A DNA stretch of 64,000 nt from Adiantum capillus-veneris (lineage: Eukaryota; Streptophyta; Polypodiopsida; Polypodiales; Pteridaceae), in NCBI GenBank assembly GCA_014529385.2, contig CM043950.1:153812445-153876444 (forward strand), given 5' to 3'. A program made the position numbers and the translations under genes. Of the stretch, positions 21,058 to 29,995 are shown one piece after another. Position 1 is the first letter of the stretch. Every line of letters begins with the position of its first letter. Below the pieces are notes generated by a model. The model did not search any database and had not been told where the DNA came from. It saw only the letters and a program-made list of their open reading frames with translations.

Positions 21058-22317
21058 ATGGCGGAGGAAGGGAAGCTCAAGATTGAGAAGTTCAACGGCA
21101 AAAACTACCAACATTGGAAGATGCAGATTGAAGACTATCTCTACCAGAAGGATCTCTATTTGCCACTAGACGGTCTTGCAAAGAAGCCCGCAACGATGGC
21201 AGATGAAGCATGGATTGTCCTTGATCGAAAGGCACTGGTAACAATCCAGTTAAGCTTAGCGTCAACGGTTGCGTTCAATGTTTCGGAGATGAAGACCACG
21301 GAGGACTTGATGAAGTCACTTGACGACTTCTACGAGAAACCATCGGCATCCAATAAGGTATTTCTTATGAAGCGCTTGTTCAATCTAAAGATGGCAGAGA
21401 ATGGTTCAGTTGCAGAACACCTAAATGACTTTAACACAAACATAAGTCACCTTCGATCGGTGAAAATCAATTTCGATGACGAAGTGCGAGCTCTCCTTAT
21501 ACTATCATCTCTACCGGATAGTTGGGACAGCCTTGTGATGGCTGTAAGTAATTCTATTTCTGGCACAAATACTCTTAAGTTTGATGATGTTGTGGGTGTT
21601 CTCCTAAGCGAGGAAATGCGAAGGAGAAGCACAGGAGAATCATCAAGTGCAGCACTATCAGTGGAAACAAGCGGAAGGCCTAAGGAGAGGTTCAAAAACC
21701 AAAAGGGTCGTGATCGCTCAAGGCGGAGCCAGTCATGCACAAAGTCAGTTCTTGAATGTTGGAACTGCGGCAAGAAGGGCCACGTCAAGAAGGATTGCTG
21801 GTCCAAGAAGAAGAAGGAGACAGAGTCTCAAGAAAACAAGCCAACATCGGAGGCCAATGTGGCAGGTAAAGTAGAGCAAGATGGTCTAATTCTTTCATTA
21901 GACAATGTGTCTAATTCCTGGATAGTATATTCCGGGGCTTTATTCCATGAGACACCACACAAGCAACATTTCCAAGACTACACCAAAGGTAATTTTGGGT
22001 CTGTATACTTGGGAGATGATGAAGCTTGTGAGATTGTCGACAAAGGTACAGTTTCTGTCAAAACTACTAACGGAAATGAATGGAAGCTTAAAGATGTTAG
22101 GCATGTTCCTTCTCTTCGCAAAAATTTGATCTCTACAGGACAATTGGACGATGAAGGTCACAACATTGCATTCGAAAACAAACGGTGGAAGATCTCAAAG
22201 GGATCTTTGGTGGTTGCCAAGGGAGAAAAGGTCGGTACACTTTACTTGTGTACTGTTAGCACGCAACCTTCAGCTTGTGCAGCAACTACAGAAGTTGACA
22301 GTGCAGTGTGGCACTAA
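21058..22317 (+). CDS. gag: Element D gag and defective protease
   Basis: Start at ATG 21058 (MAEEGKLKIEKF). Copia gag with the NYQHWKMQIEDYLYQKDL start, a UBN2-type middle (LFNLKMAENGSVAEHLNDF) and a CX2CX4HX4C zinc knuckle (CWNCGKKGHVKKDC) near residue 240. The protease follows, but the active site reads WIVYSGALFH: Tyr replaces the catalytic Asp of the DSGA motif. The frame ends at TAA 22315-22317 where the pre-integrase domain begins; the same frame continues after it. Gag itself is open and could still make capsid. Confidence 0.93.
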   Translation: MAEEGKLKIEKFNGKNYQHWKMQIEDYLYQKDLYLPLDGLAKKPATMADEAWIVLDRKALVTIQLSLASTVAFNVSEMKTTEDLMKSLDDFYEKPSASNKVFLMKRLFNLKMAENGSVAEHLNDFNTNISHLRSVKINFDDEVRALLILSSLPDSWDSLVMAVSNSISGTNTLKFDDVVGVLLSEEMRRRSTGESSSAALSVETSGRPKERFKNQKGRDRSRRSQSCTKSVLECWNCGKKGHVKKDCWSKKKKETESQENKPTSEANVAGKVEQDGLILSLDNVSNSWIVYSGALFHETPHKQHFQDYTKGNFGSVYLGDDEACEIVDKGTVSVKTTNGNEWKLKDVRHVPSLRKNLISTGQLDDEGHNIAFENKRWKISKGSLVVAKGEKVGTLYLCTVSTQPSACAATTEVDSAVWH

Positions 22318-23366
22318 CAGATTGGGCATATGAGTGCCAAAGGAATGCAAATCCTTCAAACAAAGAAGCTTCTACCAGGTTTGAAAGAAGTGGACTTAGA
22401 GTTCTGTGAAGATTGTGTTTATGGTAAACAAAAGAGGGTAAAATTTCAAAAATCAGAAAATGAAAGAAAAAATAAAAAACTTGAGTTGGTTCATTCTGAT
22501 GTTTGGGGTCCTGCACGTACACCATCACTTGGTGGCTCATTGTACTATGTAACATTCATAGACGATGCGACTAGAAAAACATGGGTTTATGTCATGAAGA
22601 ATAAATCCGATGTATTTTCCATATTTTAAAGGTGGAAAGCCTTTGTGGAGAATGAAATAGGTACCAAGGTTAAATGCCTCAGATCCAACAATGGAGGCGA
22701 ATATTGCAGCTAAGATTTTGAAAGCTTTTGTGCTAGCAATGGCATTCGGAGACAAAGGACAACCCCAAGGACACCTCAACAAAATGGGATTTCAGAAAGG
22801 ATGAATAGGACAATCATGGAGCAAGCACGAAGCATGCGGCTACATGCAGGCCTACCGCTTGAGCTTTGGGTGGAAGCCGTAAGTACGTCTGTGTCCTTAA
22901 TCAATCGTTCACCCTCAACGGCATTGGATGGGGGAGTTCCAGAATAGGCATGGATAGGTAAACTGGTGAATTATGCATTTCTCAAAGTGTTTGGGTGTGA
23001 GGCTTTCATGCACATAGATAGAAGCTTAAGATCAAAGCTAGATGCAAAGTCCAAAAAGTGTTTCTTCATTGGCTATGGAGAAGGTGACTTTGGGTATCGC
23101 CTATGGAATCCTAAAGATGGTAAAATCTTAAGGAGTAGGGATGTAATTTTTAACGAACAAAATATGTACAAAGATTACTTGGAAAGAAAACAAACAAAAG
23201 AAACAGGTGATGAGTACATGGAGCTTGAGGACGGTGAAGACTCAAGGACTGCAAACGGTGACAATGTGCAACAACGTCAACCAATAAGGAGCCTCAACCT
23301 GTTTCCCGAAGATCTACAAGAGCAAGTAGACCTCCAGAAAGGTTTGTTCCTTCCTTTAACCATCTC
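22318..23366 (+). pseudogene. Element D integrase, multiply broken
   Basis: In frame with gag but with stops at 22315, 22627 (TAA), 22711 (TAA) and 22945 (TAG). The HSDVWGP motif (first Asp) and the NGISERMNRT motif (Glu) are there, but the second motif reads LRSNNGGEY: Asn for the catalytic Asp. The C-terminal part (VFGCEAFMHI, FFIGYGEGDFGYRLW) is recognisable. The frame is lost at about 23340, and RT is in a different frame. Confidence 0.92.
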
Positions 23367-24938
23367 TTGATCTCAGATTCTGGAGAGCCAGAATCATACG
23401 AAGAAGCTATGCAACATGAATCCAAAGAAGAATGGACGAAGAGCATGCAAGTGGAGATAGACTCACTACATCGCAACCAAACATGGCAGTTGGTTGAGTT
23501 GCCTAAAGGTAAGCGGGCACTTCAAAACAAATGGGTGTACAAGCTGAAGGAAGACGAAGGTGGAAAGAAAAGGTACAAGTCTAGGCTTGTGGTAAAAGGG
23601 TTTTCTCAAAAGAAAGGTATAGACTTCGATGAAATATTTTCTCCTGTTGTAAAAATGAACTCAATTAGGCTTGTCTTAAGCCTTGTGGCTGCTCATGATC
23701 TAAATCTCGAGCAAATGGATGTAAATACGGCATTCCCTCACGGTGACTTAGAGGAGGAAATCTACATGCTTCAACCAAAGGGGTATGAAGTAAAAGGTAA
23801 GGAGAAAATGGTTTGCAGATTAAAGAAGAGCTTGTATGGTTTAAAGCAGGCATCAAGACAATGGTATTTGAAGTTTGATCGATGGATGTTGGATCATGGA
23901 TTCACAAGATGCAACTCGGATCACTGTGTCTACACGAAGAATTTGGGAGATGGGAAATTTATCATTCTAATGTTGTATGTTGATGACATGTTGATTGCAA
24001 GTGCTAACATGCAGGACATCAAAGACCTAAAAGAGGAACTGTCTAAATCTTTTTCAATGAAAGATTTAGGTGCTACAAAGAGGATACTTGGTATGAAAAT
24101 ATCAAGGGATAGGACGAAGAAGACAATAAAGCTATCTCAAGAAGATTACATCAAGAAGGTACTAGAAAGGTTTGCAATGCAAAATGAAAAACCAGTTTCT
24201 ACACCTTTGGCTGGTCACTTTAAACTAACGAAGGATATGTGTCCAAAGACACAAGAAGAGATAGCCTATATGTCTAAAGTTCCATATGCTGCAGCGGTAG
24301 GTTCTCTAATGTATGCTATGGTCTGGAGAAGGCCAGACATTGCACATTCAATGGGAGTTGTGAGTAGGTTCATGGATAACCCAGGTAAAGAGCATTGGCA
24401 AGCTGTGAAGTGGATACTTAGGTATCTAAAAGGGACAACAACAAATGCTTTGTATTTTGGAGGAACTGATATTTTTCTAGAAGGGTATGCTGATGCAGAT
24501 ATGGCAGGTGACAAAGATACTCGAAGGAGCACTACTGGCTATGTGTTCACGGTTGGAGGCACAATAGTAAGCTGGGCTTCAAAGCTGCAGAAAGTGATTT
24601 CACTTTCTACCACAGAAGCAGAGTATGTAGCAATGATGGAGGCAAGCAAAGAAATTCTGTGGCTTCACAGATTCTTAGAAGAGCTTGGATTCAAACAAGA
24701 CAATTGTGTCTTGTACAGTGATAGCCAAAGCGCTATCCATCTTGCGAAGAACTCAGCCTTTCATTCAAGGACAAAGCACATTGAGGTGAGATATCACTTC
24801 ATACGTACTCTTTTGGAAGAGGGACAGCTAAAGCTAGGAAAGGTGCATACAAGTGAAAATCCTGCAGACATGTTTACAAAGGTGGTCAACAAGGAGAAGT
24901 TGAGCTTTTTCTCATCTTCAATCAGCATTCAAGGATAA
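23367..24938 (+). CDS. Element D reverse transcriptase and RNase H, open
   Basis: 523 open codons with no natural ATG-dependent start, because it is the 3' part of the polyprotein. RT shows LEQMDVNTAFPHGDL, LYGLKQASRQWYLKF and the active site LYVDDMLI at about residue 205. RNase H follows with GYADADMAGD, TEAEYVAMMEA, YSDSQSAIHLAKN, HIEVRYHFIR and ADMFTK. All key residues I can place are intact, unlike protease and integrase of the same element. The end is 49 bp before the PPT. Confidence 0.95.
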   Translation: MISDSGEPESYEEAMQHESKEEWTKSMQVEIDSLHRNQTWQLVELPKGKRALQNKWVYKLKEDEGGKKRYKSRLVVKGFSQKKGIDFDEIFSPVVKMNSIRLVLSLVAAHDLNLEQMDVNTAFPHGDLEEEIYMLQPKGYEVKGKEKMVCRLKKSLYGLKQASRQWYLKFDRWMLDHGFTRCNSDHCVYTKNLGDGKFIILMLYVDDMLIASANMQDIKDLKEELSKSFSMKDLGATKRILGMKISRDRTKKTIKLSQEDYIKKVLERFAMQNEKPVSTPLAGHFKLTKDMCPKTQEEIAYMSKVPYAAAVGSLMYAMVWRRPDIAHSMGVVSRFMDNPGKEHWQAVKWILRYLKGTTTNALYFGGTDIFLEGYADADMAGDKDTRRSTTGYVFTVGGTIVSWASKLQKVISLSTTEAEYVAMMEASKEILWLHRFLEELGFKQDNCVLYSDSQSAIHLAKNSAFHSRTKHIEVRYHFIRTLLEEGQLKLGKVHTSENPADMFTKVVNKEKLSFFSSSISIQG

Positions 24939-24987
24939 GAAGCCAGAATGGAAAGCAGTCACAGGTTTGGTTTGGAGATCAGTCTCC

Positions 24988-24998
24988 AAGTGGGAGAT
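24988..24998 (+). other. Element D polypurine tract
   Basis: AAGTGGGAGAT directly before the 3' LTR, as in other Tnt1-like elements. Confidence 0.93.
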
Positions 24999-25732
24999 TG
25001 TTAAGTATGGAGCCTGATTTACCCTTGTAATTTTCTATGGTAAAAGCGCACATTTGTAAGGCCCCCATTATGAGGAGAAGCCATCGTGTATGAAGGAAAA
25101 TCACTCACTGGAAACCAAAATTTTCACGGACAAGAATCAAGGGCAACTTTAGGGGCCTCGGGGGCGGAAGCCCCCGAGACTTTTTTTCCCTCGCCGGAAT
25201 ATTATGGCCGGACGACGGCCAGAAAGTGGTCGGAAAACAACCGATCGGTTGGCCGGTGGACGGAAGTCAATGGCCGGTGGCCGAATTCAAAAGCGGACTT
25301 GTCTTCTCAAGGGCGGCCACACATGGGCGGATTGGAGGGTTCGATTTGGACTTATTCGCACAAGGGCGGCTACACATGGCTGCCTCTCATAAGAGAGGAC
25401 AACCCTTTTGGCCTATAAAAGGAGGCCATTTCTACACACATTTTAGAGTGTGAAGTTGATGCAACAAGGTGAGTGTGAGGTGGTGAGAGTGAAGCAAAGC
25501 GGAAGCTCCTTTAAGGGTATAATCCCTTTGTAAACTACTTCTTGTTTTGAAGTACTAAAGCCATTGAGTGGCTGCTTTCCCGTGGACGTAGCCCACATTG
25601 GGTGAACCACGTATATCGTGTGTACTCTCTCTCTCTCTCTCTCTACTCTATAATCTCTTGTGTGTGAAATCTATCTCTCTCCATTAAGTAATCTACTCAA
25701 ATATCTATTTAGCTACGTCTTATTTCTTAACA
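24999..25732 (+). repeat. Element D 3' LTR
   Basis: Same length as the 5' LTR. Differences are almost all C/T or G/A. Confidence 0.96.
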
Positions 25733-26520
25733 GAGAGCAAGAGCATTTAGCAAGAGGGCTCGCCCAAGAGAGAGAGAGGGGGCTGATTTTTGCAAGGCAT
25801 TATCACACACACACTCACACAATCTCATGTGTGAAGAAAGAGAAGACTATCTCTTCCCAAGCTTTAATGGAGAACTCATCACCTACTCCAAGCTTGTGAG
25901 ATAGAAGCCTACAACAACACACTCTTGGCATGTGGATGCAAATCCAACCAAGAGCCAAGCTTCAATGCATGCTCATCTCCTCTACCAAGATAATTACTAA
26001 GCTAAGCTATGCTAATATGAGTGATTATGTGAGGAGATGTACATCTTTCTCGTAAGATACTCCTTCTTCCTCTCAATCTACTCTCATACCCTGCTAGCTC
26101 TCACCATCTTCGAAGATGTGTGAGGTCTTGGGTCTGAGAACGGGGATAATTAAAGTTGTATTTGCTAAGTGTTTTGCTTAGTTCATGAAGCTTTCATCTT
26201 CATTGCACTAGCTAGTCTTGAAGGAACACAAAGAATTGTATTGTACAATGTCTCTCTTGATGGGAGAAACCATAATACAAAGCCTTTTGGAGGGGGGACC
26301 GGCTCCATGCAAATCCGGTCCTCAACTGTTGTCAATAGCTTAATTTCTCTCTCTTTTGAAAGTATTGTCGATGCTATCTAACTAGGTATTATGCTTTTTG
26401 TTGCTCTCTCTCCACCCAAGCACTCTTATAATTCTCATTAGGAATCTATTCTAATGAAATGCCCACTATGTTTATGCTAATTTCCGCTACACATAAGTTT
26501 TTAGACCATTAAATGTTACA

Positions 26521-28043
26521 CCTTCTACTATGGGTTTAAGCTTGAGCCCTCAAACTACCATATACAACTTTGGAACTCCAAGTGAGCCCAACACTTATAC
26601 AAAGTGAGTTGGAAATATTAAGTCACATCCATAGCATATCTCTCGCTTGATGCGCACAACTGGTGTAGCCTGTGTTAGCCGCTGCTAACAAAGCATTAGA
26701 GAGTAGTCAAGCTAAACTAACCCATTTAATTATTATATCCAAATAAGAACTTGGTTTTGACTGTCACTTATAGATTCCACTTTTCCATGGAAAATTTGCC
26801 AAAAATTCTATGTGTCCAATCTTTAAGACTTCTTAAGAGGTTGAGACAATCAAGTCCTTATAGTAGTAAAATTTTTAGCAAATCACAAAAGGAGACATAA
26901 GCAAGATTGCAAGAATATTTTAGTTGTTGGTCTCTATATTTGAACTTCATATGTATCTCCAATGGAGTATCTCTCATGATTAACTCCTTTATGCTTGTAC
27001 TTTTGAAACCAATAGCAATTAGAAATTGAAAATTATGATTTCCACTCCATGCGTTGGGAATGAAAATATTTTTCAACCCTTTGGCAAAGTGCTAAAAAGT
27101 AAAGGTTAGAAAGTGAGAAATTTGAACTTGAACTTGAGGACCACGAGAAAAAAATTGACTTAGCTAGAAAAGTCGCCGTACTCTTGTGAAACTTTCTCCC
27201 AAAGCTTGTTAAATTGACACTTCTGCAAAAGTATCAATTAAAAACTCCCTTATGTAAATTGATTTTTAGGTGCTGAGTTTTGCAAACTGTCTAAATCTTC
27301 AGCATTCGACGTTGGTGCTTAACTTCGACCTAAGCAAAATAGAGAATGTTTTTCTTCACACAATATTTCTTCCAATTGTGACCCATCTTTTCTAACAGAA
27401 TCACAAGAGACTAAGTATATCAATCAAGGTGCTTTATCTTCCATAGGCCAAGCAATGCTTACAACATGTATTTTACTACTACACAACTGCCCATCTGAAT
27501 GTTCTATTTGCAGTAGAGAAAACTTCCAACCAAGGTTGTTTGTAATTCGAGTAGACAATGAGGAACATTCAAGAGATCTTTGTCATTGTTTTGCATTCTA
27601 AAGGATTGTTCAAAGTTCCTTTACATATATTTCTACAAGGTTTGGAACTGTTGGCGACTTGACAAGCTACCCTATTTTTTGAGGCAACCCAATTCGAGGC
27701 AAATTAAGTTTCATGGTTTCTTTAGTCTCCTATGTCAGGCATGTAGAGTCATTCTATCAAAGGAGAGCTTTTACTTGAGTTTTTAAAAAAATTATCTCTA
27801 CAAGAGGTTTCAGATTAGTCTCATAAGAATGGAAATCTTCTTCCCCATATGTACTTTTTAAAACAATAAAAAGGAAATCTGTTTTTACCTTCCTTATTTA
27901 ATAATCTTGTAGAAAAAAATTTCATCACCATTTTCCACATAGACGATAGACTATAAAAAGGTAGCTATATGCAATGAACATGGGCATGGAAGCTACAAAG
28001 TTAAATTGAACATGACATGGAAACTACAGTTTCAAAATTGTAT
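26521..28043. other. No recognisable gene
   Basis: AT-rich unique-looking sequence between the LTR end and a microsatellite. Only short open frames; no protein family, LTR pair or RNA gene recognised. Confidence 0.5.
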
Positions 28044-28049
28044 CAGGTA

Positions 28050-28151
<102 letters not shown>

Positions 28152-28234
28152 TGTATGTAGGTGGATGGTGACATTAAACATCTCCCAAAGAAAAAATCAA
28201 ATCTGCAGATTTGCAACCATGGAAATATACACAA

Positions 28235-28312
28235 GGAAACACTTGACAAATAAGTAAAATCATTGAAATACACAAGTAAACACTTCACAAATAAGTATAA
28301 TCATTGAAATAC
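28235..28312. repeat. Tandem repeat, about 40-bp unit, two copies
   Basis: Two near-identical copies of a block around AAACACTTSACAAATAAGTA followed by AATCATTGAAATACA. Confidence 0.8.
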
Positions 28313-28389
28313 AAAATGCCAATTTTAATCATTCCTCTCAAAATCGACATTGAAGTCTTTTAAAAGATATCTCCCGTCAATTCAATTTA

Positions 28390-29010
28390 AGAGGTGGTCA
28401 CTATTGTGGGAAGAAGTGACGTAGACAAAAGTACCATGACTTCATTAATTGGGAGAGGAAACATGCAACTTACACGAAGGTGTTGTGACTAAAGAGCCAA
28501 ACTTTCTTTTGCTAGTAGTATATGACACAATATACATTACAAACAAAAAGCCAACAAAGCATTTCGCTCGACCATGCAGGAAAGAAGTATCGATCAGATG
28601 TGTGAACAATTCCATTCATATGTTCCAAAAGTACTATGAAACCAAGGTCTTCCCACTTTCTCTTTAGCTATATTGTAGCACTCCTCGAGTTCTTTCAAGA
28701 GCTTCTTTTTCCATTCCAGTTTGGAAGATGGTTGCTATAGTGATGCGAGAAAAGGTGGTATGATGTCATTGGTCAAGATGGTCTATGATTCCCATATATG
28801 AGATCACAATTTTTTTTAAAAGACATGCAGCTCATAGACAGCCCTTCTGAGCCAAGCTCTTCCTCCCAACCAATATAGAATACTATGCATATCACACATA
28901 CAAAGCCAACAAGCATTCTGTTGGATGGTGCAGAAAGATAGCATCAATATGCTCCTAAAGCGTCACAAAACCAAAGGCATTTTCACTTTCAATCTAGTTA
29001 TTTTGTCTCC
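28390..29010. repeat. Old tandem duplication, about 300-bp unit
   Basis: About 28390-28690 and 28725-29010 share an ordered set of words with many substitutions and small gaps: GGTGGTCACTAT/ATGGTTGCTATAG, ACAAAGCCAACAA, GGTGCAGAAAGATAGCATC against the CATGCAGGAAAG version, and a shared CACTTTC ending. No protein-coding frame spans both. Confidence 0.6.
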
Positions 29011-29139
29011 GCGCATTAATATGAAGCAACTTGTTGATTGCTGTTTTGTAGTTTGTAGAACTTTCTATGCTGATATTCCTCTTAACTTTTAGCGAAATTT
29101 GCTTGTTGTTGCTCATTGCTACAGGTAATGCTAGTCATC

Positions 29140-29370
29140 CTATAGACGCCTTGTTTCATTAGCTACCAATTCGGCATCTTCTTTGTGTGTCCAAAGTATC
29201 ACATTTGCATGCGTAGATCCTCTGTTCTGCAATATCTCTTTCTGAAACTTAGTAAGGAAGGCGAGAGCACATTCAACCGGGCAATCTATCATGTTGATAA
29301 GTCTAAAGGAAAACATTGAACTAGGGATGTGATGGCTAGTAGCAATGCTCTCATATTGCATCTGATACAT
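29140..29370 (-). CDS. Unassigned short ORF
   Basis: A 76-codon frame downstream of the PPR gene. The C-terminal half (LTKFQKEILQNRGSTHANV, then a Glu/Asp-rich tail) has ordinary, non-repetitive composition. I do not recognise a family. It may be the last exon of a decayed gene, or chance. Confidence 0.2.
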   Translation of the reverse strand: MYQMQYESIATSHHIPSSMFSFRLINMIDCPVECALAFLTKFQKEILQNRGSTHANVILWTHKEDAELVANETRRL

Positions 29371-29529
29371 CTAGATGAGTCTAATGTGAAACATTGAATT
29401 AGGACGTCTTATCTAGGACAAGGATGTAGGGTTCAATGTGAAATGTTGAACCTTGATTTCTGCATCCTCTATGTTGTGTACCACGTGTAGGTGTACTGAC
29501 TGGTATGGATGATGATGAGCATGTTTGCA

Positions 29530-29990
29530 TGGTGTTAGTGGCTACTGTTTCTCTTGAGCTATGTCTATTTTGAAAAGTGTAATCAAGGGTGATCACTCTT
29601 CTTTTACGGGGTTATGCCACAAAAGTCATGACATGGCAATCCTGCTGCTCAGCTGGCTGATGATGCGGCAATCTTCTACGGTTGGAAGGACTGTAAGAAC
29701 AGCGTGCAGACGTGGCTCTACTGTCATGGCAGACAGCCCACATGGATACTTTTTGTGTCTCTATGTGGACACTCAGTCACAAGTTACTTTTTACTGTGAG
29801 TTACTCTCAGCAGTTGCTTTGTGACTGGTTTAAGGAGTTTGAGAGCTCTATAAATATACTCAAGACTGTGAGGGTGGGCTCTCCGAGTTTGAGAACTCTA
29901 TGAAAATACTCAAGACTGAGAGTGGGACTCACTGAGCAGTTGTACTAATTGCTCGACTTCAATACAAATACATAAATACCACCACGGGCG
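29530..29990. other. Possible LTR remnant downstream of the PPR gene
   Basis: Has a TATA-like CTATAAATA near 29850 and a 51-bp near-duplicate (from about 29836 and 29887, each with GAGTTTGAGARCTCTAT and ACTCAAGACTG). Composition resembles a U3/R region, but no matching second LTR, PBS or TSD is seen. Confidence 0.3.
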
Positions 29991-29995
29991 CCTCT

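Larger units (their letters stand above)
20251..25732 (+). mobile_element. Element D: complete Ty1/copia retrotransposon (Tork/Tnt1-like)
   Basis: The element is 5,482 bp with two 734-bp LTRs (20251-20984, 24999-25732) and TSD GAGAG (20246-20250, 25733-25737). Order on the plus strand: LTR, initiator-Met PBS, gag, protease, integrase, RT, RNase H, PPT, LTR. The polyprotein resembles the Tnt1 group. About fifteen LTR differences (2%) were seen by eye, nearly all transitions. Gag and RT/RNase H frames are open. Protease and integrase carry four stops, one frameshift and two lost catalytic Asp residues. It lies inside the long LTR 14107-26520. Confidence 0.97.
14107..26520 (+). mobile_element. 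Long chromovirus-family LTR, probably solo, split by elements C and D
   Basis: Removing C and D (with one TSD copy each) leaves about 1,620 bp running from TGTTATAATAAT (14107) to ...AAATGTTACA (26520). The last 460 bp (26060-26520) match, inverted, the 5' LTR of element E at 63552-64000. The parts at 14107-14175, 14265-14311 with 19619-19690, 20080-20190 and 25800-25960 match, in the same order and inverted, the LTR next to element F (55440-56348). No PBS follows 26520, which favours a solo LTR. The possible TSD is TCTTC (14102) against CCTTC (26521), one mismatch. Confidence 0.6.
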
